Source: Halalkaliarchaeum desulfuricum (GTDB lineage Archaea > Halobacteriota > Halobacteria > Halobacteriales > Haloferacaceae). From it: 64,000 nt of DNA. The position numbers and the translations under genes are program-made. The notes under the pieces are model-generated. The model was not told the DNA's origin. It ran no database searches and was given only the letters and a program-made list of their open reading frames with translations. Position 1 is the first letter of the stretch; each line of letters opens with the position of its first letter. The stretch spans positions 682,001-746,000 of the forward strand of contig NZ_CP025066.1 of the NCBI RefSeq assembly GCF_002952775.1. Reading direction: 5' to 3'. Shown here piece by piece: positions 17,077-25,845 of this stretch.

Positions 17077-18756
17077 ATGCCGTGTGCCGATTGTGGGAAT
17101 CCGCTCATAGTCTGCAATGAATACAACGATCTTCGTTGTCCCTATTGCTTGGACCTTGATATCGAAGACCCTGAGATAATCCATGAAAAAATTGAGAGAG
17201 ACAGAGATCGTCTTAAAGACGAAAATCTGGTTCAACTCATACAGGAATACAGCAAAGACCACTTACTGTTATACCTAATCGAACGTCTCAACATTACCGC
17301 CACAGGGCTCTATGAAAACAGGAGGATTGATCACAGCCTTTTCTCCTATTTGAACTACCTGATTAAGATTATCTTGCCTGTGGACAGCGACGAATTCGGA
17401 GACGAATACCTAGACAGAGACCATGACTCCCTTGACCAAGATATCGAACTTCTGGTACAATCCCAGGCAGAAGTAGTCAATGCACTTAATCAAATCGAGG
17501 AAGATTTCAGACTCTGTCTTAATTACCCGGTACCTCCTGTCAATGATGATTTTGTCTTCAGTGAATACGACCTTCGTGATACAGAATATCGTCAATGTTA
17601 CTTTCGAAATCTTAGAAGCTTGATGGGCGGAAAAGAGGAATACGTTGAGTACTTCGATGAAGCAAGCACCGAACTCAGAAACTTTGACTGGCCAGGATTT
17701 AGCGAGGATGAATCACTGAGAGAATTCGCCGAAACATCCTATGAATTCATCCTTCCGATGCTGTTCATCGCATCCGCCGATGAAATCGTTGGGGATACAT
17801 ATACGACCTTTCCCCCAGACAATGTCTCCGTCCATAAGATAGACGAGCTTCTGGAGGGTTTGGATCAACGGTTTGTTGACGATGAAGGAAATGTTGTTCT
17901 ACAAGATTCAACTTTAGCCGTTACTGCCGAAGAAGAATTGGATGAAATCGGTCAAGAGGTATTCCCGGAGAACTGGGGCGACGTCAAACAGTCACTGGTT
18001 ATCTCGAAAAATAACTTGGACGCCCATCCGTTTTTGTTCAAATTGGACCTTGAAGAAGTTGTACGTGAGGTTTCGGGACGTCCACCTATAACGCGGGAAG
18101 TAACGAGGATCGTTTATCCGCGTTTCTATGCCAAAATTCTCCGTTTCCAAATATTCCCGCTGCTGCAGAACGGTGACAAACCCTCTGGAAATGAAATTCT
18201 GAATGATATAGCTGTCGAGAGGGGTGAGGAGTTCGAAAAGAACGTGTACAGATATCTTTCCAGTCAAGGATTCGATTCATACTACAGCGCAGAATTACCC
18301 GGTGTTGAATCATCTGAAATAGATGTCATAGCCGTGGATAGTGATGAAGATGAACTCTGGTTTATAGAATGCAAATACCTGCAGCCAGTAATCCAGATGA
18401 ATGCTTTGGAGGGAATTCAAAATTTGAATGAAAAATTCGATCACAAAGTCTTCAACGTTGAGGCAGATGCATATGAGGGCTCACCTACCGGATTACCGTT
18501 CCCTGAGAAGGTCCAGCAATGGAATGAATCAGATGTCGAGGATAGATTTACCTGGATTGATCCGGACGGTGAAAGTTCGATATCGGAAAGATACCCACCA
18601 ACTTGGAAAGAGTATGAAGCTCGGATGATGGTGGTTTCCAATCTCTGTCCCTCTTACAGTGTGAAAGAGGGTGTGGAGTTTTACACAGATATGGAGCTTG
18701 TGCAGTTGCTCCACGGCGAATTGGATCTTGCTACTCCAGTCCACGAAATGGTGTGA
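17077..18756 (+). CDS. Zn-ribbon protein with C-terminal PD-(D/E)XK endonuclease domain
   Basis: 559 residues. An N-terminal zinc ribbon (C3/C6 and C21/C24) precedes a long helical middle. The C-terminal 180 residues carry an Mrr/NERD-like nuclease: GEEFEKNVYRYLSSQGF, then EID (D416), then FIECK (E431, K433). This is a complete D...ExK site. The gene points opposite to the flanking methylase and ATPase genes. It is clearly AT-rich (codons such as aaa, gat, gaa, tct), like the middle of the methylase. It is the likely cutting enzyme paired with the DUF1156 methylase, an inference from position and shared composition. Confidence 0.82.
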   Translation: MPCADCGNPLIVCNEYNDLRCPYCLDLDIEDPEIIHEKIERDRDRLKDENLVQLIQEYSKDHLLLYLIERLNITATGLYENRRIDHSLFSYLNYLIKIILPVDSDEFGDEYLDRDHDSLDQDIELLVQSQAEVVNALNQIEEDFRLCLNYPVPPVNDDFVFSEYDLRDTEYRQCYFRNLRSLMGGKEEYVEYFDEASTELRNFDWPGFSEDESLREFAETSYEFILPMLFIASADEIVGDTYTTFPPDNVSVHKIDELLEGLDQRFVDDEGNVVLQDSTLAVTAEEELDEIGQEVFPENWGDVKQSLVISKNNLDAHPFLFKLDLEEVVREVSGRPPITREVTRIVYPRFYAKILRFQIFPLLQNGDKPSGNEILNDIAVERGEEFEKNVYRYLSSQGFDSYYSAELPGVESSEIDVIAVDSDEDELWFIECKYLQPVIQMNALEGIQNLNEKFDHKVFNVEADAYEGSPTGLPFPEKVQQWNESDVEDRFTWIDPDGESSISERYPPTWKEYEARMMVVSNLCPSYSVKEGVEFYTDMELVQLLHGELDLATPVHEMV

Positions 18757-18838
18757 TTTGGACTATAGCTCATGCAACATACGCGCCCTCCATCTTACAC
18801 ACCGGTTTTGGCAACTTCTGAACAGATCTGCTGTAAAG

Positions 18839-19783
18839 CTATGGACTACTTCGATGATTTCTATCAACCTCGTACTCGGAAGCAAGCGCCTCGAACTCTT
18901 CCCACTGCGGCGTTTGTTCTGCTGTGATCTCGCCATCGGTACGCAAAAACTCTACGAGCGACATCACGATATCCTCGATTCCGTAATTCCTTGCAGTCTC
19001 TTCGAGATCCTCTTCTGTCAGTCCCGTCTCAGCAACGAGCAAGAGTGCGTACTTCCGGTGTCGTGAGTCGTTCTCTATCAGAAGGAGATGACAGACGAGG
19101 TCCGCCGGAGTAAGTGATTCGCGGTCTTCCGAATAGAAGTAGTACTGCTCGGACGTCGTGAAGAACTGGAGTCCGTACTCGGCAAACGCATCGAGACCTG
19201 TCCGATGATAATTCGGATCTTCTACGTCACCGTCAGTTCGAACGAGAAACTCGTCGTGGGATTCCCAGACGATCGTTCCGCCTTCGACATCACGCTTGAT
19301 TGTGACGCGGTGAACGTGATGTCGGAGCTCGTACGCGAAGACGTGGAGCTCGTCGAACTCCGCTCTGAGTCTATACTGACTGTGTTCCTTCGTCACCATT
19401 GCTCGATTCGTTAGCGTCCGAAGGTTTCGATAGATCGTCGAGCGATTGTGTCCGGTTCGTTCTGCAAGCTCAGTCGCCGTCCACGGGTCGTCACTGCCAA
19501 GGTAGTACAACATGTTCAGCATCGAAGGCGTGAGTAGATCGGCGAAATCGACGTGGGGATTCGCCTTCGTAAGGGACTGAAACACCTCCACACACCGTGC
19601 ATCGCTTGGCTTGGCGACGGAACGAGTTCCAACACGTTCCCTGGTGATCAGATTCCGTCGTTCTAGGCCTCCAAACGCGTCAGAGATAGTCGCTTCTTGG
19701 TACTCTAACTCCTCGGATAGCTCCTGTCTATCTTTTGGAGATTCTAGAGCAGAAAGGACCCTAAACTCTTTCTCATCAATCAT
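18839..19783 (-). CDS. Winged-helix transcriptional regulator with two HTH domains
   Basis: 314 residues. The first wHTH (residues about 5-55: LSALESPKDRQELSEEL...GGLERRNLITRER) and the second (about 85-140: MLYYLGSDDPWTATELAERTGHNRSTIYRNLRTLTNRAMV) precede a C-terminal ligand- or partner-binding half. Its start codon abuts one arm of a 16-bp inverted repeat that brackets its TATA box, strong evidence for autoregulation. It lies between the DUF499 ATPase gene and the convergent nuclease gene and may control the whole methylase system. Confidence 0.8.
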   Translation of the reverse strand: MIDEKEFRVLSALESPKDRQELSEELEYQEATISDAFGGLERRNLITRERVGTRSVAKPSDARCVEVFQSLTKANPHVDFADLLTPSMLNMLYYLGSDDPWTATELAERTGHNRSTIYRNLRTLTNRAMVTKEHSQYRLRAEFDELHVFAYELRHHVHRVTIKRDVEGGTIVWESHDEFLVRTDGDVEDPNYHRTGLDAFAEYGLQFFTTSEQYYFYSEDRESLTPADLVCHLLLIENDSRHRKYALLLVAETGLTEEDLEETARNYGIEDIVMSLVEFLRTDGEITAEQTPQWEEFEALASEYEVDRNHRSSP

Positions 19784-19784
19784 G

Positions 19785-19836
19785 TTGTCTCATATTCGCC
19801 CAACACTATATAAGAACTTAGGCGATTATGAGACAA
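19785..19836 (-). promoter_or_regulatory. Promoter with paired operator arms for the wHTH regulator
   Basis: Two 16-bp arms, 19785-19800 (TTGTCTCATATTCGCC) and 19821-19836 (GGCGATTATGAGACAA), are reverse complements at 15 of 16 positions. The 20-base spacer contains a minus-strand TATA element CTTATATAG about 25 bp upstream of the ATG at 19783. A dimer on both arms would cover the TATA box and the transcription start. This layout fits negative autoregulation. Confidence 0.75.
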
Positions 19837-19853
19837 ATCATAATATATTTTAT

Positions 19854-22800
19854 CTACTTCTGGAAGCTGATCTCGACCTTTAGACTCGACGCCTCGTCGG
19901 GCATCCGCTCGAACAGGTCCTGCACCTTCGTGTAATCCTGCTCAGATCGCAACGTCAAACTGACCTGCGTCCGCTCGATGTCGGCGGTACCCTGCAACGC
20001 CCCGGGAACCCCCTCTCTGTCGGGGAGCATGAACGTGACGTCGCCGTACTCGACAGTGCCAGTCTGGTGGTCGCGTCGCCACTTCTTCCGCATCGCGGCG
20101 ACGTCGTCGCCGTTGTACTCGAAGCGCCACGTCTCCGATCCGACGTCCGGAATTCGGAACGGGTAGCCTGGCACCCAGTCGGACGCCTTCTCCGACCCGG
20201 TCGGCCCGACGACGTACACCGGGTCCTCCTCGCGGCCGAGGTTCCCCAAGAGGAATGTCTGCACCATGTCCTCGGTGACGGTGTCGTCGAACCGGTCCGC
20301 AACCTTGCTCACGGTGAACTGGTCGCCCGCGTCGAGGTCGTCCAGGTAGTCGAGGATCTGTTCCCCGATGCGGTCCGGCACGGTCGGCACGATCTTCACC
20401 GTCGTCGGATCGCGGTCGCCGAGCGATTCCAGGTACCGGCCACCGGCCTCCAGCACGTAGTCGTCCACGAGGAAGTCGTTCACCGCCCCGCGGGCCGCCG
20501 TCTCCGTCTCGTCCGGCGGGAGGAACACCGACTCGTCGGCGCGCACCTCCCCGATGATCGTGTCGAGGTTGGCGTATCCATCCTCGTCGATCGCTTCCTC
20601 GATCCGGGCCGCGAGATACGACGCGCCGACCGTCCTCGCGCTCCCGACGTCCCGGAGCGTCGCGTCCGACTGCGGTTTGTCGAGGATCTCGTTGCCCTTC
20701 ACGATCACGTACTGATCCTCGCGGTTCAACCGCCCGATCGCGCGCATCACGACGTCGTGGCTGTCGCCGTCGATCCAGACCTCGCCGTCTTCGACCAGCT
20801 CCAACTCGAAGTCCCCGATGTCGATCGCGGTCGTCCCGCTTCCGAACCGCCGCCGGAGTTCCTGTTCGACGTCGTCCACGCCCCACAGCTCCACGTCGTC
20901 CTTCCGAACCAGCACCGTATCGAGCGAACTTCCGGAGAGATCGTCGCGGAAGCCGCCGGTGTCCCGGGCGAGCACCGGCTTGTCGGCGAGCGCCTTCACG
21001 GTCGCGTTCAGCACGTCGTTCGCACTGCCGGGGATCGGGAGTTCCGGATCGCGGAGGAACTGCTCGTAAATGTCCTCGATGGAGATTTCTCCCCGTCGGT
21101 CCAGCAGGTCGTCGGCGACGGGCCAGACATGCGACTGGAGGTCGAGCGGGTCGGCGGACGCGGAGTCCGCGATGTTGTCCGCGTCGAGCTCCGGCCCGTC
21201 GATGACGTACACGTCGAGATCCATCGGGGTCATGTCGTCCCAGTCGGTGAGCAGGTTGTCGCCGTCCAGGACCTCCCCGTACAGGAGCTGTAGTTCCTCG
21301 CGGAGTTCGTTCTCCTCCTGTTCTTTCATCCCGCGGATGGACTCCCGGATGTCCTCGTCGAGCGACTCGTCAGCGAGTACCTGCCGGGCCCCCTCAATGT
21401 ACCGCGCCTTGTCGATGTACCGTGTCCCGGACTCAATCGCCTTGTCGCCGGACGGCTGAACGAACACGAGCGTATTGCGCCACTCGCGTCCGCGCCCGTC
21501 GTTCCTGATGACGCGTTTCACCTCGTCCTGCGTCCACTGGTCGTCCTTCACGACGATCTTGACGTCGCGGTCGTCCGGCACGTCGCGGATGTCGTCGGTC
21601 CGGAACCCGACCGGGTGCGCGTTCGACCCGAAGATGGCTGTGACGAAGTCGGCAATCTCGGCTTTGGCGGACCGCTCGGAGACGTCGGTCGCTGCGTTCC
21701 GGATGAGCGCGTTCGGGTTCTGCCGGTCGCGGATGGCGTATTTTCCGTTTAGCTTGTGGAGGTGCCACGCGACACCGTGCAATCGCTCTAGGTTAAGCAC
21801 GACGTCGGAGACCAGGTCTCCGGTCTCGTACGCCCCCATCACGATCTCCGAGATCTCCGCGCCCTCGCCCTCACTCGGTTTGAGCGAGTACAGGAGGATC
21901 GTGTTCAGGATACGGCGACCATGAGGGACGTCGTCAGTATCGACGCGGTTCTCAATGTCGCCCGTCGCGGCGTTCAGTCGCTCGTAGTTGATCTTGGCGA
22001 GTTCGTCCTCGAACTCGATCGCATCGATGTCCCCGTGCGTGATCAAGTCCGTCCGGTCACGCATCTCCAGGAGAACCTTCGAGAAGAGGTATATCATCCC
22101 CCGGGTGTTCTGGTTCCCCTCGTCGGCGTAGTACCGCGACTCCAGCGCGTCGAGCAGCACAGGGTGGAAAGGGTAGTGATCGTGCATCTCCGACAGAAGT
22201 TCATCGGGGATGCTCACGTGATCCGACTGGTCATACGTGTCGAAGTACCCGTTGACGATCTCGCGGGCGGCTGCCTCATCAACGTTGTCGATCAGCCGGT
22301 GAAGGAGGACTTGCCGCTTGTCCACCTGGTTGTTCATGTTGACCTCGACCGCTTGTTCCCGGTTCAGGATGTCGTGGACCTCGGAATCCTCGCGCAGGAC
22401 GGAGACGATAGTGTAGAGTTCCAGGTCGGAAAGCGCGGTGGATTCGAGAAGCGACTGGAGGAACGCCTTGTTCGCGCTCTTGCGGTCCCCCTGCAGCGTG
22501 TCGAACCAGTCTTCGAGTTCGTCAACGAGGAACGCCACCGTCTCGTCCCCGACTGCGTCCTGAATGGTCTGCATATCGGGATACCCCCCCGACTCGTAGG
22601 TGCCCGGATCGTAGTCCAGTGCCTCGAAGAACGGCTCCCAGAGGTACTCGTACTGCTCGTTCTGCATGGCGACTGTGATCGGGGTCGCCGAGTCGGGCAG
22701 CGCGTCCTCGAACCCTTCGATCTCCTCGCCGGCCCACGCACCCGCCGCGGCCGGGTCGGCGAAACAGTGATACATCGCCACCATCTGGTGTGACTTCCCG

Positions 22801-23060
22801 CTGCCGTACGGGCCATAGAGGATGTGCGTCCCACGCGGGTCGTCCCCGGTGAGGGAATCCCGAAGGATGGAGAGTGCCTCCCGGAGCCCCTGGGTCATCA
22901 ACGTGCGATCGAAGAAGAGTTCGGCGTCGGACTCGAACTCGTTCTCGTCGTCCACGTTGTAGAGTTTCACTTGGCCGTCGATCTGTCCGTCCTCTCGAAG
23001 CTCACGGCTGAGAGTGACTGTGTCGTCGAGAGTCTTGGACAGTGAACCTGCTTCCGACAT
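19854..23060 (-). CDS. DUF499 AAA+ ATPase (COG1483), partner of DUF1156 methylases
   Basis: 1068 residues. Walker A GPYGSGKS is at 83-90 and Walker B VAFLVDE with DE at 180-181. The order DRTLMTQGLREALSILRDSL before the P-loop and HDHYPFHPVLLDALESRY in the middle are typical of DUF499 proteins, related to the PglY/BrxC ATPases of phage-exclusion systems. These giant ATPases work with a DNA methylase in defence. The start at 23060 is preferred over an in-frame ATG at 23093 because an AT-rich TTTATTT lies about 30 bp upstream. No PglZ or BrxL-like gene is present, so this is not a complete BREX locus. Confidence 0.87.
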   Translation of the reverse strand: MSEAGSLSKTLDDTVTLSRELREDGQIDGQVKLYNVDDENEFESDAELFFDRTLMTQGLREALSILRDSLTGDDPRGTHILYGPYGSGKSHQMVAMYHCFADPAAAGAWAGEEIEGFEDALPDSATPITVAMQNEQYEYLWEPFFEALDYDPGTYESGGYPDMQTIQDAVGDETVAFLVDELEDWFDTLQGDRKSANKAFLQSLLESTALSDLELYTIVSVLREDSEVHDILNREQAVEVNMNNQVDKRQVLLHRLIDNVDEAAAREIVNGYFDTYDQSDHVSIPDELLSEMHDHYPFHPVLLDALESRYYADEGNQNTRGMIYLFSKVLLEMRDRTDLITHGDIDAIEFEDELAKINYERLNAATGDIENRVDTDDVPHGRRILNTILLYSLKPSEGEGAEISEIVMGAYETGDLVSDVVLNLERLHGVAWHLHKLNGKYAIRDRQNPNALIRNAATDVSERSAKAEIADFVTAIFGSNAHPVGFRTDDIRDVPDDRDVKIVVKDDQWTQDEVKRVIRNDGRGREWRNTLVFVQPSGDKAIESGTRYIDKARYIEGARQVLADESLDEDIRESIRGMKEQEENELREELQLLYGEVLDGDNLLTDWDDMTPMDLDVYVIDGPELDADNIADSASADPLDLQSHVWPVADDLLDRRGEISIEDIYEQFLRDPELPIPGSANDVLNATVKALADKPVLARDTGGFRDDLSGSSLDTVLVRKDDVELWGVDDVEQELRRRFGSGTTAIDIGDFELELVEDGEVWIDGDSHDVVMRAIGRLNREDQYVIVKGNEILDKPQSDATLRDVGSARTVGASYLAARIEEAIDEDGYANLDTIIGEVRADESVFLPPDETETAARGAVNDFLVDDYVLEAGGRYLESLGDRDPTTVKIVPTVPDRIGEQILDYLDDLDAGDQFTVSKVADRFDDTVTEDMVQTFLLGNLGREEDPVYVVGPTGSEKASDWVPGYPFRIPDVGSETWRFEYNGDDVAAMRKKWRRDHQTGTVEYGDVTFMLPDREGVPGALQGTADIERTQVSLTLRSEQDYTKVQDLFERMPDEASSLKVEISFQK

Positions 23061-23544
23061 CTGTTGATACGTATACAGGCTGCCACTGAGCAAATAAACA
23101 CTATGGTGCAGTCTCCGAGGGATAGATGGATGTCACCAAGTGTAGCTTCAATCGTATCCTGGCGAGTACATCGTCCATGATAAAACTAACAGATTAAATT
23201 TATGTTTCTAAAGTCGTGCAAGGTGGAGGGCACGAATGTTGCACTGGAATGATTATGTTTTAAATATATTCTATCTTATATGATGTGTACAGACGGTACA
23301 CACATCAATGAGCAATTGTTCCGTTTACTCAGAAAACACTGGAACGGACGGCAAATGGAGATGTAAACTGGTCAGTGAGGGTCTTACCAGTATCACATGA
23401 TGTTCTCGGCACTGTGCAACATACAGAGGATCAATTCAGCATGGCAATCGCGTTCATTTAGCTCCAGATGTACTGAACTAGCTTTACTGTGGACGGTACG
23501 GACTGCTCGTTCGAAATTCGTGATATGACACTGCCTCCAACAGA
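23061..23544. other. AT-rich intergenic region
   Basis: 484 bp with no protein-like frame. It holds the promoter of the DUF499 gene near 23090 and the second TGATGTGTA/TACAC...ATCA dyad at 23281-23307. The sharp fall in GC from the DUF499 gene into this stretch marks the boundary of the GC-rich part of the methylase system. Confidence 0.55.
23281..23307. repeat. Inverted repeat TGATGTGTA...TACACACATCA, copy 2
   Basis: Left arm TGATGTGTAC (23281-23290), spacer AGACG, right arm GTACACACATCA (23296-23307). The right arm carries a two-base insertion relative to copies 1 and 3. The core GTGTAC-AGACG-GTACAC is a perfect 6-bp dyad, extended to TGTGTAC/GTACACA. It lies about 220 bp upstream of the DUF499 start. 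Confidence 0.5.
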
Positions 23545-24033
23545 TCAAAGCGCTTCCGAGGGGCTGTCAAGTTGCGTAGTGATGAGTGAGATGCTGGCTC
23601 CGAACGTGACAAGGACGCTCCCAAAGAGAGTGAGATAGACACCATGTCCCGGCAACCATTTGCCAATAAGTGGACTTTGGGTTATCGTAATCACCGCTAC
23701 GAGTCCGCCAATCCCAACCAAAACGAGATCGAAGACGGATCGCCACTCCGAACTCCGGAAACGACCAACTTCGACAAGCGCACCGACACCTGCTACGACG
23801 AGTAATCGTCGAACCCAGATTCGCTCAACTCCCATTTGCTCGCCTAACACATACACCTTCAACGGGAGTTCTTTGTCGATCCACGGAAGGACTGCTCCTA
23901 TACCGATCAGTCCAAACCCAGCAAGGACGAGGACATGCGAGACGAGATCCCCTCGCTCGATATCCGTTATCGAGTGTGAAAGTGCCATACTTGCAGATAC
24001 GAGTAGCGGAATAATAGGATTGTGGTAGGACAA
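23545..24033 (-). CDS. Four-helix membrane protein, unknown function
   Basis: 162 residues with about four hydrophobic segments: near residues 33-50 (VLVLAGFGLIGIGAVLPW), 76-88 (LLVVAGVGALVEV), 101-118 (FDLVLVGIGGLVAVITI) and 130-150 (VYLTLFGSVLVTFGASISLI). A shorter hydrophobic stretch precedes these. Charged loops follow the haloarchaeal acidic pattern. There are no conserved motifs I recognise and no operon partner. The start at 24033 is one choice; Met17 (23985) is an alternative. Confidence 0.6.
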   Translation of the reverse strand: MSYHNPIIPLLVSASMALSHSITDIERGDLVSHVLVLAGFGLIGIGAVLPWIDKELPLKVYVLGEQMGVERIWVRRLLVVAGVGALVEVGRFRSSEWRSVFDLVLVGIGGLVAVITITQSPLIGKWLPGHGVYLTLFGSVLVTFGASISLITTQLDSPSEAL

Positions 24034-24560
24034 ATACGTGTTTGAGAAATGAACTCTTTTCGCTCAGACCGAAACAACCTACGAGATACACGTTGTGTAT
24101 CTTGTACCGAATTTCTGATTGACTCCTGATAAGATTTATTTGATTTCAGTCAGTTCTTATCCTAACACAAACGAAGTTCATTACACGTGTTACGGACTCC
24201 CAGGGTGATGCGTATGCCCCTTGTACACATCAAGCTGTTTCTGACAGGATACTGCAATGAGAAACTTCGTCTGTAACACCAATCCTCTACATCTTATAGC
24301 CAGTTTCTATCAAGAGTTGGTACTATCTATCATACGTGAGTGGGATTACAACTTCAGACTTGAGGCTACACTCAGTACTGTCCCAAGCGTGGAGTTACTA
24401 GTTGGAAGTTGGCCCAAACTCATTACAGCTCTCAATCAGAAGTAGAGCACACTAGCAAGAGCAGACTTGGGACGGTACTCAGTGTTTATGACACTCTTGA
24501 TTTTTCTCGATTCAAATTCTTGTTCATAACTGGGAAATCACGGGTCGAAAAGGTTCTTCG
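24034..24560. other. AT-rich intergenic region
   Basis: 527 bp without a frame that looks protein-coding; short frames such as 24257-24445 have no haloarchaeal composition. It contains the third dyad at 24206-24232. Confidence 0.5.
24206..24232. repeat. Inverted repeat TGATGCGTA-N9-TACACATCA, copy 3
   Basis: Left arm TGATGCGTA (24206-24214) differs by one base from copy 1; the right arm TACACATCA (24224-24232) is identical, and the spacer is again 9 bases. The same spacing in copies 1 and 3 argues for a bound dimer rather than chance. Confidence 0.5.
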
Positions 24561-25241
24561 TTACTCTTTAGGGATTACGATCGGCGAAGAGTACTCAAAC
24601 TCCGTTCCAATTCCTGTTTCCACATTACTAGGAAGTCGTTTCCACATCAATTCACCAAGCACGCTGGGAGTTACTCCATGGTTTCGGGCGATAACTGGCA
24701 CCTCTGGATTTTGGACCGCGTCCGCGAGGACAATGACGTCATCATTCTCGTAGACGTGCCGCACCGCCTCTCTTTCGAGCATCTCTTTGAGGTGGGTACG
24801 GGACTTATCGTCAATTTCTGCAATCGTCTCTGGTGGGATCTCAGGGTGTTCCGTTGTGACGACCTCGATGCCGTCCAAGATGCTTGATTTGGGCAGACAA
24901 ACTTCGTCGTAAAACTCTATTTCGTCTTGCCATGTTTCAAGAAATACTCCAAAGTCTTCATCGGTGGGATGGACAGCATGAGGATCTGTGTCCGGATCAG
25001 CAATAACGAATTTTGGTTTAATTTGCCCAATCTCGGACTCCGTGCTGTACCGACCTTTGGACGTGATTTCTGTGGTTCCGTCAGGCCAGATCACGATTCG
25101 CTTATTTGAGTTTGTATTCGTTTGATTCTGCTGATACGCGTCAATTACTTTGTCGGGGACTATGTAGATGGCTTCTGGGATTCCTTTTGTGTTTGGTTGT
25201 GAGTCGGTAACGTCGTCATCTGTGTCAAGGTTTTGTGTCAT
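24561..25241 (-). CDS. Hypothetical protein, 226 residues
   Basis: A sound acidic coding frame: an N-terminal acidic leader, a beta-rich middle (KRIVIWPDGTTEITSKGRYS, KFVIADPDTDPHAVHPTD), and a helical C-terminus with VIVLADAVQNPEVPVIARNHGVTPSVLGELMW, which may be a helix-turn-helix that reads 'HGVTPSVLGEL'. I do not recognise the family. It begins in an ATGA overlap with a short upstream frame. It lies in the AT-rich part of the island and has no clear partner. Confidence 0.6.
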   Translation of the reverse strand: MTQNLDTDDDVTDSQPNTKGIPEAIYIVPDKVIDAYQQNQTNTNSNKRIVIWPDGTTEITSKGRYSTESEIGQIKPKFVIADPDTDPHAVHPTDEDFGVFLETWQDEIEFYDEVCLPKSSILDGIEVVTTEHPEIPPETIAEIDDKSRTHLKEMLEREAVRHVYENDDVIVLADAVQNPEVPVIARNHGVTPSVLGELMWKRLPSNVETGIGTEFEYSSPIVIPKE

Positions 25242-25498
25242 CTTGCTCTTGTTCGATTTGGGTGGTGTTTTGTCGATTCTGCCGGCCGTAAGTAGAGATG
25301 GTCTTTGCCAGTGCGACTTCCTTTTGTAACTACTTTTAATATTCTGCTATTTATATGCTTTTTGGTTAAATTAAATGTTTTAGAAAAGAATAAGACGTAG
25401 ATCGCTGATTTTCGAGTATTTGATGTATCTTGTGATTCTAACAATTCGGGTCTAACTTTCACGGCTTCAGGAAGCTCTCCTGCATTTGTGGTTTGCAT
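25238..25498 (-). CDS. Possible small upstream ORF, 86 codons
   Basis: It overlaps the 226-residue gene by ATGA, which is the island's usual operon style. The first 30 residues look protein-like. The remainder is basic and crosses a very AT-rich stretch near 25340-25385 that could instead be the promoter of the downstream gene. I list it as doubtful. Confidence 0.25.
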   Translation of the reverse strand: MQTTNAGELPEAVKVRPELLESQDTSNTRKSAIYVLFFSKTFNLTKKHINSRILKVVTKGSRTGKDHLYLRPAESTKHHPNRTRAR

Positions 25499-25617
25499 GG
25501 GAGATGATCAACTTCCAAGTTCAGAGTTGATGCTACACTTGGTTTCTAACACATTTATGCCGAACATGGTGGCAGGTTTGGACCTCACTGTACTGTCTCA
25601 GAAAGGTGGGTTTCTGA

Positions 25618-25626
25618 TACACATCA
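25618..25626. repeat. Single arm TACACATCA
   Basis: One exact arm of the island dyad, embedded here in the local palindrome CTGATACACATCAG (25614-25627). It lies just upstream of the AbrB-like gene's TATA-like TTATAA, so it could be an operator for that gene and the recombinase. Confidence 0.35.
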
Positions 25627-25668
25627 GATTATAACTAAGTGTATGGCTACACGAAGTGATAACAGCCC

Positions 25669-25845
25669 GTGCCCGAAACAACCGTCACAAAGACGACGTC
25701 GCAGAGCGGCGACCGTGAGATTGAACAGTACAAGACGACAGTTCCCAAAGCGCTCGCTGAGTCGTTTGGGCTGGAGGGGAAGAAGCTCGACTGGGAGGTC
25801 AAGTCCGGAAACAAGTTTGAACTCACGATCGTCAAAGATGAGTGA
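25669..25845 (+). CDS. AbrB-like small protein preceding the recombinase (GTG start)
   Basis: 58 residues starting with GTG, the only start possible because an in-frame TAA lies 6 bp upstream. It reads PETTVTKTTSQSGDREIEQY followed by KTTVPKALAESFGLEGKKLDWEV and ends GNKFELTIVKDE. The TVPKALAESFGLEGKKLDW core is the swapped-hairpin AbrB/SpoVT fold used by small DNA-binding proteins and antitoxins. Its last 8 bases overlap the start of the recombinase (ATGAGTGA), so the two are translated together, and it probably controls recombinase expression. Confidence 0.72.
   Translation: MPETTVTKTTSQSGDREIEQYKTTVPKALAESFGLEGKKLDWEVKSGNKFELTIVKDE

Noticed and set aside
20067-21293. A 408-codon open frame on the plus strand
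   Set aside because: It lies fully inside the DUF499 gene on the other strand and reads as an Arg/Val/Asp-rich antisense product of GC-rich coding DNA.
12741-23060. A complete BREX system
   Set aside because: The DUF499 ATPase and the DUF1156 methylase resemble BREX components, but no PglZ, BrxA, BrxB or BrxL-like gene is present.
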